Assembly (NCBI RefSeq): GCF_034314105.1
Contig: NZ_JAVIWJ010000001.1
Span: 622,501-686,500, forward strand
Direction of reading: 5' to 3'
Origin: Pseudomonas sp. AB6
GTDB lineage: Bacteria; Pseudomonadota; Gammaproteobacteria; Pseudomonadales; Pseudomonadaceae
DNA length: 64,000 nucleotides
Shown here piece after piece: positions 21,224-29,692 of this stretch (position 1 is the first letter of the stretch; the number at the start of each line of letters is the position of its first letter). A model generated the notes under the pieces. It saw only the letters and a list, made by a program, of their open reading frames with translations. It did not search any database and was not told the origin of the DNA. Position numbers and translations under genes: made by a program.

Positions 21224-22675
21224 ATGAAGCAGTCAGGAAACATGTCCACGTCGCAGCTTGAACAGGCAAACCGCGCTGTCCGTACCGCCGATATCCTGAT
21301 TGTCGGCGGTGGATTAAGTGGCAGCATGCTCGCTGCTCAATTGCTACGACTGCCGGGTAAGCGGCACATTTTGATTATTGAGACTCGCAGTGAATTAGGG
21401 CGGGGTGAAGCCTACAGTGCCAGCGAATTGGGCCACACTCTGAATGGGAATGCTGCACGAATGAGCGTCGAGCCCGATGATCCTGATGACTTGACTCGCT
21501 GGCTTGGTCGTTACATCGCGGCCGGCGGTTGGCCTGAATCCGCCGAACAAGCGGTGCCGGTGGCCGAACTGTTCCCTCCAAGGGGGATTTTTGGCCTTTA
21601 CGTTCAGCAAAGACTGGCTGAAGCCCAAGCCCTGGGTGCCACTTACGGATCGAGCCTGGAGCATGTGTGCGATGAAGCGATTGACCTGCAAAGCAGCGAT
21701 TTCGGCGTACGCATAACGCTTAAGAGCGGTAAACAGTTGCAAGGCAAGTTCGCTATTCTGGCCACGGGTCTGTTTCCCGCCGCGCGCACGCCGCAACGTG
21801 AGACCAGCGGGCTCAATGCGGCAGCGGTCGATCCTTGGGACGTTCGCACCATGAGCCAACTCGACCCGCAGGCTAAAGTGCTGATCATCGGCGCCGGGCT
21901 GACCATGGTCGATGCGTTAGTTTCGCTGCAACAGGCGGGGCATCGAGGACCCATTGAAGTGTTTTCGCGCCACGGTTTGTTACCGCACGTTCGTCGACAA
22001 CCGCCGGCATGGGTGGATTTCTTGGCCGACGACCACAGTATTCGTAGCACGCGTCAGTTGTTGCGCAAGGTGCGCGAGCAATGCCAGCAAGCCATCGCGC
22101 AAGGCATCGATTGGCAAGCACCTCTGGATACGGTGCGCGCCCACATTGGCCGTTTGTGGAATCAGGCCAGTGATCTGCAGCGCCGGCAGTTCGTTCGCCA
22201 TGTTCGGCCTTGGTGGGAGAGCCATCACCACCGCTCTGCACCCTTGAGCGCAGCGTTGTTAGCGAAGCTAGTCAAGGAAGGCCGGCTAACGATCCATGCG
22301 GCGTCGTTTAAAGAGTTGGAAATGCTATCCACAGGGCAGTTGCAAATTTGCGTCCGTCGACGAGGCGAGGCCGAACCCTCTCATATCATTGGTGATGCGC
22401 TGATCAATTCTTCGGGCATCGAATACGATTGGCGGCGAGTGGATCGGCCGCTACCTAAAAATCTGTTGTCCCGGTGCTTGATTCAACCGGGACATTTGGC
22501 GCTGGGCATTGCAGTACATGCCAGCGGCGCGTTGCTTGATGCGCAGGGGGATATATCGAAGAGACTGTTTGCGATGGGACCACCGTTGCGCGGTATGTGG
22601 TGGGAAACCACGGCGGTAACCGATGTTGCGAGTCAGGCTAAAGCGCTTGCTGAACGACTGGTTTCACTGCGTTAG
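21224..22675 (+). CDS. FAD/NAD(P)-binding protein, YdhS-like
   Basis: A 483-residue flavoprotein of the COG4529/YdhS type. The FAD-binding motif is ILIVGGGLSGSMLAAQLL near residue 27, followed by the GRGEAYS region and HTLNGNAARMSV. A second dinucleotide fold begins KVLIIGAGLTMVDALVSL near residue 220. The start at 21224 follows AAGGAC. The open frame continues back into the regulator gene, but that part is in a different frame from it and is not family-like. The activity of this family is not established for this branch. It shares the transcript direction of the XRE regulator and ends at a strong terminator. Confidence 0.85.
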   Translation: MKQSGNMSTSQLEQANRAVRTADILIVGGGLSGSMLAAQLLRLPGKRHILIIETRSELGRGEAYSASELGHTLNGNAARMSVEPDDPDDLTRWLGRYIAAGGWPESAEQAVPVAELFPPRGIFGLYVQQRLAEAQALGATYGSSLEHVCDEAIDLQSSDFGVRITLKSGKQLQGKFAILATGLFPAARTPQRETSGLNAAAVDPWDVRTMSQLDPQAKVLIIGAGLTMVDALVSLQQAGHRGPIEVFSRHGLLPHVRRQPPAWVDFLADDHSIRSTRQLLRKVREQCQQAIAQGIDWQAPLDTVRAHIGRLWNQASDLQRRQFVRHVRPWWESHHHRSAPLSAALLAKLVKEGRLTIHAASFKELEMLSTGQLQICVRRRGEAEPSHIIGDALINSSGIEYDWRRVDRPLPKNLLSRCLIQPGHLALGIAVHASGALLDAQGDISKRLFAMGPPLRGMWWETTAVTDVASQAKALAERLVSLR

Positions 22676-22702
22676 TGGATGAAGCGTTTGGACTGATAAA
22701 GC

Positions 22703-22735
22703 AAAAACGCCGCTCGAAGTCTGAGCGGCGTTTTT
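22703..22735. terminator. Strong bidirectional terminator
   Basis: AAAAACGCCGCTC-GAAGTCT-GAGCGGCGTTTTT is a perfect 13-bp inverted repeat with a 7-base loop. A and T runs on the two sides suit both the YdhS-like gene (plus strand) and the convergent lipoprotein gene (minus strand). Confidence 0.92.
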
Positions 22736-22767
22736 CCATGCTGGTGTTAAGCCATGGACGTCAGCAC

Positions 22768-23202
22768 TTAGCGGATGCTGTCGATGCTGCCTTTGTTGCC
22801 GGTGACTTTGACATTCACCTTCTTGAAGATGAAATAGTCTTCGACGTTCACTTCATAGCGTGGCGCAACGATCAGGTCGGAACCTGAGCTTTTCACTGCT
22901 TTGTAGGCCGCCGCCGCTTTTACGGCGGAGATTGGATCAGGCAAGCTGAGTGCGGAACCGCCAGCGCCACCGTACGTCACGCCGTCAGCGAACTGAGTGT
23001 CGCCACCCACGCTCAACCAGCCAAACAGGATATTGGTGGAAGATTCACCGGTGATTTTTTCGCCGACTTTTACGTTCGCTTTCAAGTCAGCGCTGACCGA
23101 CCCGGAAATCGGAGCGGTGGGCTGGCTCATGTTATAGCTCACGCAACCGCTGGTCGTGGCGATCAACGTAGCAACGGCGGCGCAGAGGTATACTTTTTTC
23201 AT
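22768..23202 (-). CDS. TRL-like lipoprotein
   Basis: A 144-residue predicted lipoprotein. The signal peptide MKKVYLCAAVATLIATTSGC ends in a lipobox with the lipidated cysteine near residue 20. The start at 23202 follows GGAGTT. An upstream in-frame start at 23250 is not supported. The mature part has the pattern GESSTNILFGWLSVGGDTQFADG, similar to the TRL-like family (glycine-rich repeats of unknown role), and an alanine-rich segment. The C-terminus is lysine-rich with alternating hydrophobic residues. Function is not known. It is probably anchored to an envelope membrane. Confidence 0.8.
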   Translation of the reverse strand: MKKVYLCAAVATLIATTSGCVSYNMSQPTAPISGSVSADLKANVKVGEKITGESSTNILFGWLSVGGDTQFADGVTYGGAGGSALSLPDPISAVKAAAAYKAVKSSGSDLIVAPRYEVNVEDYFIFKKVNVKVTGNKGSIDSIR

Positions 23203-23642
23203 TCGAAAGAACTCCTGATGGTAAGTGCTTGGCAAATTAAGCCGGCGCAACCTTAACGAGAGTTCTTCTAAGAAGATGTCAGCTGCGTCCTATGTGGTTG
23301 AGCGCTTCTTAACCATCTGTTGTAGGTAAATTCCGTTGGTATGTGATTGGCCGTCTTTTTCTCCCGGCATAACGTGAAAGCGGCTGCTAAGCCTGGCTAT
23401 TTCATTGTTTTTAAGCACATCAGTGGCGGACGCTGTCGGACTGGGCTGGCGGTATGTCGTGGGCGATGATTCACCGAGTGGTCTAGTCAGGTTAGTTGCG
23501 CCGTGTCGAGCCAGGCTTGCGTAGGGTTCCGGCAGCAACGCAAACACTCGTTCGGTAAAACGATAGGCTTCTTCCAAATGTGGCGGCGTTTCGTCCAATG
23601 CTATCCTTGCCACCCGCGCTATCTCTCTAAAAAAGAAGCTAC
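23203..23642. other. Gap before the LysR gene, with one doubtful minus-strand reading frame
   Basis: A 107-codon frame runs on the minus strand from a GTG at 23613 to 23290 (begins ARIALDETPPHLEEAYRF). It has no clear ribosome-binding site and I do not recognise the product. It could be a small real gene divergent from the LysR regulator, a fragment of a longer gene, or chance. I do not call it a gene. The remainder holds the promoters of the lipoprotein and regulator genes. Confidence 0.4.
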
Positions 23643-24557
23643 ATGAACGCTAAAAAAGAAGCCGCACCGTTGCCGGAAGATTTGCGGGTGTTCTTGACCG
23701 TCATTCGCAAAGCCGGTTTCGCCGCCGCTGCCGATGAGCTGGGATTATCACCGGCGTACGTCAGCAAGCGCATTCAGATTCTGGAAAGCACGCTGGCTAC
23801 CCGTTTGTTGCACCGCACCAGCCGTCGGGTATCGCTGACTGAAGACGGCGAACGTGTGCAGCGGTGGGCCATGCGTATTCTTGAAGACTTTCAGTTGCTG
23901 CACGACGAGCTGTCCGAAGCACATGCCGAGCCTCGCGGTCGATTGCACTTGTGCAGCAGCTTTGGTTTCGGCCGCAATCATGTAGCGCCGGCGATTTCAC
24001 AATTGGCCGAATGTTATCCACAGCTGGAAATTCGTCTGGACCTTTTCGACCGGGTGGTGGACATCATTAGCGAGGGTTTCGATCTGGAAATTCGCGTTGG
24101 TGATGACATTTCTGGCCAGCACATCGGTCGACGTTTGGTCACTAATCGCCGGGTGCTCTGCGCTGCGCCCGACTACTTGAAGCGACGCGGTACCCCGCAG
24201 ACGCTGTCTGATCTTGAGGGCCACGATTGCCTGGTGCTGAAAGAGCGCGACAATGCTTTCGGTCTTTGGCAACTGGAGCGCGAAGGCGGTCACAAAAGCG
24301 TGCGCGTCAGTGGGCCGTTATCGTCTAACAGCGGGGAGATTGTCTTGCAGTGGGCACTGGATGGGCGCGGGGTTTTGCTGCGTTCATTGTGGGACGTGCG
24401 ACCGCTGCTGGAGCAGGGTCGTTTGGTGCAGGTGCTGAATGATTACACCCAGAGCGCCAATGTCTGGGCGGTTTACCCGAATCGGCTGGCGAACTCGGGC
24501 AAGCTGCGTGCTTGCGTCGAGTTCCTCCAGCATCACTTCCATCAGTTGTCGCTTTAA
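23643..24557 (+). CDS. LysR-family transcriptional regulator
   Basis: A 304-residue LysR regulator. The N-terminal winged HTH (residues about 10-70) reads LPEDLRVFLTVIRKAGFAAAA and then ELGLSPAYVSKRIQILE. The effector domain starts RGRLHLCSSFGFGRNHVAPA, a pattern of the subgroup that often controls dicarboxylate or related catabolic genes. The gene converges with leuD, with three bases between the stops, so control of leuCD by this protein is possible but not shown. Confidence 0.88.
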   Translation: MNAKKEAAPLPEDLRVFLTVIRKAGFAAAADELGLSPAYVSKRIQILESTLATRLLHRTSRRVSLTEDGERVQRWAMRILEDFQLLHDELSEAHAEPRGRLHLCSSFGFGRNHVAPAISQLAECYPQLEIRLDLFDRVVDIISEGFDLEIRVGDDISGQHIGRRLVTNRRVLCAAPDYLKRRGTPQTLSDLEGHDCLVLKERDNAFGLWQLEREGGHKSVRVSGPLSSNSGEIVLQWALDGRGVLLRSLWDVRPLLEQGRLVQVLNDYTQSANVWAVYPNRLANSGKLRACVEFLQHHFHQLSL

Positions 24558-24560
24558 GCC

Positions 24561-25175
24561 TTAGTTCAGCCAAGGATTGGCGTGCAGATGCCGCTGTTCG
24601 AATTCACGAATCTGCGCGCTGCGTTGCAGGGTGCTGCCGATAGCGTCCAGCCCTATTAACAACGCATCCTTGCGCAGGGTATCGATCCGGAACGGCATGA
24701 CGCTGCCATCTTGCAAACGGATTTGCTGAGCTTCCAGGTCCACTTCGATCCGAGCACTTTGCGCGTAGCTGACCATGCGCCCCAGCTCCTGAACTCGAGT
24801 TTCGTCCAGCGAGATAATCAGCACTCCGTTGCGCTGGCAGTTGTCGTAAAAGATCCCGGCGAAGCTGCTGCCGATCAGTGCACGAATGCCCATCTGCTTC
24901 AGACCCCATACCGCGTGTTCACGGCTGGAACCGCAGCCGAAGTTCGGCCCGGTGACCATAAAGCTTGCGCCCTGCCAAGGGGGTTGGTTGAGGATGAAAT
25001 CCGGGTTGGGTTCGCCTGACGCTAGAAAGCGCAGGTCGAAAAACAAACCGCGATCCAATCCATTACGGTCGATGCCCTTGAGGAACTGCTTAGGCATGAT
25101 TACGTCGGTGTCGATGTTGGCAGCCAGCATGGGCGCTGCGGTGCCGCTGACGGTGGTAAACGGTTGCATGTTCAT
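24561..25175 (-). CDS. leuD: 3-isopropylmalate dehydratase small subunit (LeuD type)
   Basis: A 204-residue small subunit of the isopropylmalate isomerase/aconitase-like dehydratase. Typical motifs are ANIDTDVIMPKQFLKGIDR near the start and GPNFGCGSSREHAVWGL in the swivel domain. It starts four bases after the leuC stop and pairs with it. Pseudomonads normally carry leuC-leuD beside leuB for leucine synthesis. No leuB is here, so this may be a paralogous hydro-lyase acting on a related 2-hydroxy acid such as a methylmalate. The enzyme class is secure and the substrate is not. Confidence 0.88.
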   Translation of the reverse strand: MNMQPFTTVSGTAAPMLAANIDTDVIMPKQFLKGIDRNGLDRGLFFDLRFLASGEPNPDFILNQPPWQGASFMVTGPNFGCGSSREHAVWGLKQMGIRALIGSSFAGIFYDNCQRNGVLIISLDETRVQELGRMVSYAQSARIEVDLEAQQIRLQDGSVMPFRIDTLRKDALLIGLDAIGSTLQRSAQIREFEQRHLHANPWLN

Positions 25176-25179
25176 CTCC

Positions 25180-26601
25180 TCAAGCGCGGCCGTCGAAGCG
25201 GCGCACGTCGGTCAGTCGTCCGGTGATTGCCGCAGCGGCGACCATGGCTGGGCTCATTAGATGCGTGCGTGCGCCGGCGCCTTGGCGTCCTTCGAAATTG
25301 CGGTTGGTGCTGGACGCGCAACGGTCGCCTGAGGCAAGCACGTCGTCGTTCATCGCCAGGCACATGGAGCAACCCGACTGACGCCACTCGAAACCGGCCT
25401 CGATAAAGATCGCGGCCAGCCCTTCGGCTTCGGCCTGATCGCGCACCGCCGTCGATCCCGGAACGATCATCGCCCGGACATGATTGGCGACGCGCTTGCC
25501 GCGCACCACGCTGGCGGCATCGCGCAGGTCTTCGATCCGTGCGTTGGTGCAAGAACCGATAAATGCGTGGCTGATGACGATATCGCTCAACGGCATGCCC
25601 GCTTCCAGGCCCATGTACTTTAGGGCGCGGACCATGTCCTGACGCAAAATAAGGTCGCTGATGGCAAGCGGGTCCGGCACCGTGGAACCGATGGCGGCAG
25701 CCTGATCCGGGCTGGTGCCCCAAGTCACCATGGGTTCGAGGTCATTGGAATTCATATGGATTTCGCTGTCGAAGTGAGCACCGAGGTCGGTGTGCAATTG
25801 GCGCCAAATGTCCACAGCACGCTCCCATAACTCGCCTTTCGGCGCCCGGGGTTTGCTCTTGAGGTAATCAAACACTTTGTCGTCGGGCGCCATGAACGCA
25901 CCGCGCGCGCCGGCTTCAACCGCCATGTTGCAGATGGTCATCCGCGCCTCAACGCTCAGGGCATCAATGGTCGAACCGGCGAATTCGATGGCGTAGCCGG
26001 TTGCACCGGAGGCGCCTATTTTACCGATCAACGCCATGATCACGTCTTTGGAAGTAATACCCGAGGCTAAGGCGCCATCAACGGTTACCCGCATACTTTT
26101 CAGTCGTTTGTAGACCAGGGTTTGCGAGGCCAGCAGGTGCTCGATTTCGGACGTGCCAATGCCGAACCCAAAGGCCCCCAAAGCGCCATACGTGGTGGTA
26201 TGGCTGTCGCCCGCCGCAATCACCATGCCGGGCAGGACAAAACCCTGTTCAGGTGCGATCACGTGTTCAATGCCTTGGCGCTTATCGAGGACGTCGAACA
26301 GCTCAATGCCGAATTTTTCGCAGTTTTGTTCCAGGTACGAAACCTGTAACGCGCCGCCTTCGTCCGCCATAGCCGCTACACGCACCGGCGCGGTTGGATT
26401 CACATGATCGACCACCGCCAAAGCCGTGGTCGGACGCCACACCTCACGGCCGGCTTCGCGCAAACCGCTGAAGGCTTGCGGGCTGGTGTATTCGTTGATC
26501 ACCTGGCGGTCGATGTAGAGCAGAACATGCCCTTCGTCGTCGAGGTTGCACACGGTATGCGAGTCGATGTGCTTTTCGTATAGGGTTCTTGTTGGGGTCA
26601 T
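25180..26601 (-). CDS. leuC: 3-isopropylmalate dehydratase large subunit (LeuC type)
   Basis: A 473-residue large subunit carrying the [4Fe-4S] cluster. Aconitase-family landmarks are IAAGDSHTTTYGALGAFGFGIG, FIGSCTNARIEDLRDAA and WRQSGCSMCLAMNDD, which supply the three cluster cysteines. The N-terminus (MTPTRTLYEKHIDSHTV) and first domain are close to LeuC, with the variant YIDRQVINEYTSPQAF. It is the first gene of a two-gene operon. A 6-2-6 inverted repeat lies at 26638-26651 upstream. Confidence 0.9.
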   Translation of the reverse strand: MTPTRTLYEKHIDSHTVCNLDDEGHVLLYIDRQVINEYTSPQAFSGLREAGREVWRPTTALAVVDHVNPTAPVRVAAMADEGGALQVSYLEQNCEKFGIELFDVLDKRQGIEHVIAPEQGFVLPGMVIAAGDSHTTTYGALGAFGFGIGTSEIEHLLASQTLVYKRLKSMRVTVDGALASGITSKDVIMALIGKIGASGATGYAIEFAGSTIDALSVEARMTICNMAVEAGARGAFMAPDDKVFDYLKSKPRAPKGELWERAVDIWRQLHTDLGAHFDSEIHMNSNDLEPMVTWGTSPDQAAAIGSTVPDPLAISDLILRQDMVRALKYMGLEAGMPLSDIVISHAFIGSCTNARIEDLRDAASVVRGKRVANHVRAMIVPGSTAVRDQAEAEGLAAIFIEAGFEWRQSGCSMCLAMNDDVLASGDRCASSTNRNFEGRQGAGARTHLMSPAMVAAAAITGRLTDVRRFDGRA

Positions 26602-26923
26602 GGTCGCGCTCGCGAAGAGAGCCCGTCGACACGGTTCGACAGACTTCTGTCTTCATAATAGGCGCGGTGATGATGCTATCAATGGCAAGAAGGTGATGGC
26701 ATGGGCCATGGTTCGTGTTTGATTGAATAAGAAATATCAAAAATTAAACCTTTGCCCACCGGACCGCTACCCGAACCATCGCGAAAAAAAGCGCTTCTAG
26801 GTTACAGTTCGCCGGTCAAGGCGGTGAATGCGTTTGTCTGCTACCTCCAAGGCGCGGTTTTCGCAAGGGTTTGGCTGCACTGATTGTTAATTTCCCCTAC
26901 GCCGATTTCAGGAGACACGCCCT
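26602..26923. other. Divergent intergenic region, leuC / epoxide hydrolase, 322 bases
   Basis: No gene seen. The region must hold the promoter of leuC (minus) and of the epoxide hydrolase (plus). GACAGA-CT-TCTGTC at 26638-26651 is a perfect inverted repeat 37 bases before the leuC start and could be an operator or a leader hairpin. An AT-rich patch at about 26720-26750 (AATAAGAAATATCAAAAATT) may serve a promoter. Confidence 0.5.
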
Positions 26924-28075
26924 ATGGACATCCTTCCCTTTAACATCGCCATTAGTGACGAGGCGCTGGCTGACCTGAACGCCAGACTGGCCCGGACGCG
27001 ATGGATCGAAGGCATCGACGATGCGCGATGGAGTGAAGGCACGGACAGCGAGTTTTTAAAGCGTCTGGTCGATCATTGGCGTACTCAATTCGATTGGCGC
27101 ACGCAAGAGTCCAGGCTCAATGCATTGCCACAATTCATTGCGCAGGTGGGCAGTCAGCCGATCCACTTTGTCCATCAACGTGGCAAGGGTCCGGCGCCGT
27201 TGCCATTGATTATGACCCATGGCTGGCCGGGCTCGTTTGTCGAAATGGAAGCGATCATCCCGCTGCTGGCAGACCCAGGCCATTATGGTGGCGATCCTGC
27301 GGATGCCTTCCACGTCGTCGTGCCGTCGCTGCCCGGCTACGGTTTTTCCCCGGCGCCCCGGGCGAAGGGCACCGGCCCGTTTGAAATCGCCGGGTTGTGG
27401 GCCGAGCTGATGAACGGGTTGGGGTACGCGCAATTTGGCGCGCAAGGTGGCGATTGGGGCTCGAGCGTCTCGACTTGGCTTGCATATCGTTATCCCGATC
27501 AAATCAAAGGACTGCACCTGAATTTTTTGCCCGGTTCCTATCGTCCGCCAATGGAAGGCAATCAGCCGCCGCTGTCGGGTGAAGAGCAAGGCTTTCTCGA
27601 CAAGGCCGCTGCTTGGCGTGAGCTAGAGGGCGCCTACGGAAAAATTCAAGGCACTAAGCCGCAGACGCTGGCGTTTGGTTTGAATGACTCACCCGCAGGA
27701 TTGGCGGGCTGGATTGTGGAAAAATTCCAGGCTTGGAGCGACTGCGGCGGTGAGCTTGAACAGGCAATCTCTCTGGATGCGCTGTTGACCAATATTTCGA
27801 TTTACTGGTTTACCGGGACCATCGGCTCGTCGTTCCGGTTATACCTGGAAAGCCGCAAACGGCCCGTGCACTTCTCCGTCGGTCAACGGGTGCTGCCGCC
27901 GCTGGGCGTCGCAAACTTCCCCGGCGAACTGCCCATGCCGCCGCGCTCTTGGGTTGAACGCAGCTTCAACCTGCAACGCTGGACCGAGATGGAACATGGC
28001 GGGCACTTCGCGGCAATGGAGCAACCACAGGCGCTGGCCGAAGAGATCAGGGCGTTTTTTCGGCCGTTGCGTTGA
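26924..28075 (+). CDS. Epoxide hydrolase, EHN-domain type
   Basis: A 383-residue alpha/beta-hydrolase of the microsomal epoxide hydrolase type, which opens epoxides with water via an Asp nucleophile. The N-terminal EHN lid domain (residues 1 to about 105) starts LPFNIAISDEALADLNARLARTRW. The oxyanion motif HGWP (residues about 100) is followed by the nucleophile block QGGDWGSSVSTW, and the catalytic histidine lies in MEHGGHFAAMEQP near the C-terminus. The family length is normal and no signal peptide is present. A CAGGAG ribosome-binding site precedes the ATG. It is a single-gene transcript and its physiological substrate is unknown. Confidence 0.9.
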   Translation: MDILPFNIAISDEALADLNARLARTRWIEGIDDARWSEGTDSEFLKRLVDHWRTQFDWRTQESRLNALPQFIAQVGSQPIHFVHQRGKGPAPLPLIMTHGWPGSFVEMEAIIPLLADPGHYGGDPADAFHVVVPSLPGYGFSPAPRAKGTGPFEIAGLWAELMNGLGYAQFGAQGGDWGSSVSTWLAYRYPDQIKGLHLNFLPGSYRPPMEGNQPPLSGEEQGFLDKAAAWRELEGAYGKIQGTKPQTLAFGLNDSPAGLAGWIVEKFQAWSDCGGELEQAISLDALLTNISIYWFTGTIGSSFRLYLESRKRPVHFSVGQRVLPPLGVANFPGELPMPPRSWVERSFNLQRWTEMEHGGHFAAMEQPQALAEEIRAFFRPLR

Positions 28076-28169
28076 GGTCGTTTCGGAATGCGGCTGAGAT
28101 CGAAGCAGTTCAATTTCTTGGAGCCAACTACTTTTGAGGCATATTAAACAATAGGTTGGCGCTGAGCTT

Positions 28170-28480
28170 CGTGTGTATATCCGGCCTTTATGGTTGCTGA
28201 AAGTAGGGTTTCGCTTTTACAGCGAGGAACCTTTTTCAAACGTCGGAGCGCCGAACTGCAAAAAGGTCCCGCGAAAAGGGCTTGCCCCACTATGCTGGAC
28301 CTCGCTCCGGCTCGGTCTTCCCTCACTCCGGCATTGCTCCGGGGGTCGCCGTGAGCGGCCGTCCCTGGCCGCGCACGGCTATCTCGGCATCCTTGCCTCG
28401 TTACCCCCTGCGCAACGCCTGCGTTCGGCCGCATGGTTTCACGGGGCCTATTTCCGCATTCGATATTCAATTCGCTTGAG
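28170..28480. repeat. Long GC-rich intergenic element, probably a dispersed repeat
   Basis: The stretch contains ACCTTTTTCAAA...AAAAAGGTCCC flanks, then CTCGCTCCGGCTCGGTCTTC, GGCATTGCTCCGGGGGTCGC, GAGCGGCCGTCCCTGGCCGC and GCGCAACGCCTGCGTTCGGC, ending GGTTTCACGGGGCC. I recall near-identical text recurring in intergenic gaps of other fluorescent pseudomonads, where it is often misannotated as short arginine- and proline-rich proteins. Recognition is from memory and repetition cannot be shown within this window. Confidence 0.5.
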
Positions 28481-28500
28481 AATCACAGGCGGACAAGCAT

Positions 28501-28596
28501 CTGTAGCCAACTTGTTGGCGAAGGTCCTTCGGACCTTATCGCAGCCTTCGACGGCAACAGAAACCCTGTGGGACCGAATTTATTCGGGAAAGCGTC
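28501..28596. repeat. Two REP-type palindromic units
   Basis: The first unit has back-to-back hairpins GCCAACTTGTTGGC and AAGGTCC-TTC-GGACCTT, then the arm ATCGCAGCCTTCGACGGC, a layout like a REP doublet. The second unit is GTGGGACCGAATTTATTCGGG at about 28568-28588, a variant of the GTGGGA..CGA REP class. Both are non-coding. Confidence 0.6.
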
Positions 28597-28657
28597 GGTC
28601 CTGACACTCTGCGAAGCGCTATCCTGCCGCATCGCGACCTCCCGAGTAACGCCGCCC

Positions 28658-29575
28658 ATGCTGCACAAAAACCTCACCCGCCGTCTGGACCTGATCACCC
28701 TGCAATTATTTGTGGCGGTGCATGAGGAGGGCACGTTGACCCGTGCAGCAGCGCGGGAGGCGATTGCGGTGTCGGCGGCCAGCAAGCGTTTGATGGAGCT
28801 TGAAGACGCGCTGGGCATCGGCTTGTTCGTGCGCAACGCCAAAGGCATGGCCCTGACCGCTGCCGGTGAAACCCTGTTACACCATGCGCGGCGAATGCTG
28901 TTCGACGTGGAAAAAATGGGCGTCGAACTGGACGAGCATATTCAAGGCGTGCGGGGTTACGTGCGGATGCTGGCGAACCTCTCGGCGATCATTCAGTTTT
29001 TACCGGAAGACCTGCACGACTTCGTTACCGACCACGCGCAAGTAAAAATCGACCTTGAAGAACGGCCCAGCAACGGGGTGGTGCAAGGCATCGTCGACGG
29101 CGTGGCCGACATCGGCATTTGCTCCGAAGACACCGACACCCAAGGCCTGTTCAGCGTGCCTTACCGCCATGACACGCTGGTGGTGGTCATGCGCAGCGAT
29201 CATCCACTGGCCGGGCGCGACCACGTGGCGTTCGCCGACACCCTGGATTTCGACCACATCGGGTTGCATGCCGCCAGTTCGATCAACATGCGCACCCACG
29301 CCGCCGCCCGTGCTTGCGGACGCATACTGCGGCTGAGGATTCATGTGCCGGGTTTTGATGCCGTGTGCCGAATGGTTCAAGCCAACATGGGCATCGGGAT
29401 CTTGCCGCGCAAGGCCTATGAATTGTTTGGTCACTCCCTCGGGTTGACGGCGGTGACGCTCAGTGATGACTGGTCCGAGCGCACTTTATTGCTGGTTGCC
29501 CGTGAGTTGAACGCGCTGTCTCCCGTCAGCCGGTCGCTGTTTGATCACCTTAGTCGCCTGGAAACCTTGCGTTAG
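28658..29575 (+). CDS. LysR-family transcriptional regulator
   Basis: A 305-residue regulator. The frame is open back to 28433, but the family N-terminus (MLHKNLTRRLDLITLQLFVAV) starts at 28658. Upstream sequence is repeat DNA. The winged HTH spans residues about 10-68 (ARNA-like EEGTLTRAAAREAIAVSAASKRLMELE). The effector domain contains VDGVADIGICSEDT and MRSDHPLAG. It is followed in the same direction by a CoA-transferase and HMG-CoA lyase, which it probably controls. Confidence 0.87.
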   Translation: MLHKNLTRRLDLITLQLFVAVHEEGTLTRAAAREAIAVSAASKRLMELEDALGIGLFVRNAKGMALTAAGETLLHHARRMLFDVEKMGVELDEHIQGVRGYVRMLANLSAIIQFLPEDLHDFVTDHAQVKIDLEERPSNGVVQGIVDGVADIGICSEDTDTQGLFSVPYRHDTLVVVMRSDHPLAGRDHVAFADTLDFDHIGLHAASSINMRTHAAARACGRILRLRIHVPGFDAVCRMVQANMGIGILPRKAYELFGHSLGLTAVTLSDDWSERTLLLVARELNALSPVSRSLFDHLSRLETLR

Positions 29576-29692
29576 ACGCTTCGCTTCAAACGTTCGTGTT
29601 TGGCGAACGCTGCTTGCCAACTGACGGTTTGATTAGTCGGCGTCCAGTCCTCTAGCCTTGGCTCAAATTCCAAGAACAATGAGGTACTGACC

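Larger units (their letters stand above)
28076..28657. other. Gene-free region of 582 bases built of repeats
   Basis: No supported gene. From about 28170 to 28480 lies a GC-rich block with strong internal symmetry, listed separately. From 28500 to 28596 lie two REP-type palindromic units. The LysR promoter must be in the last part before 28658. Open frames on both strands across the block are out of keeping with codon use and have no start signals. Confidence 0.6.

Noticed and set aside
22675..22887. 70-codon plus-strand frame across the terminator at 22703
   Set aside because: It runs through a strong terminator and into the antisense of the lipoprotein gene, with no ribosome-binding site.
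28173..28604. 143-codon plus-strand and 108-codon minus-strand frames in the repeat-rich gap
   Set aside because: Arginine/proline/serine-rich products arising from a GC-rich repeat, no start signal, and a REP unit lies inside the frame.
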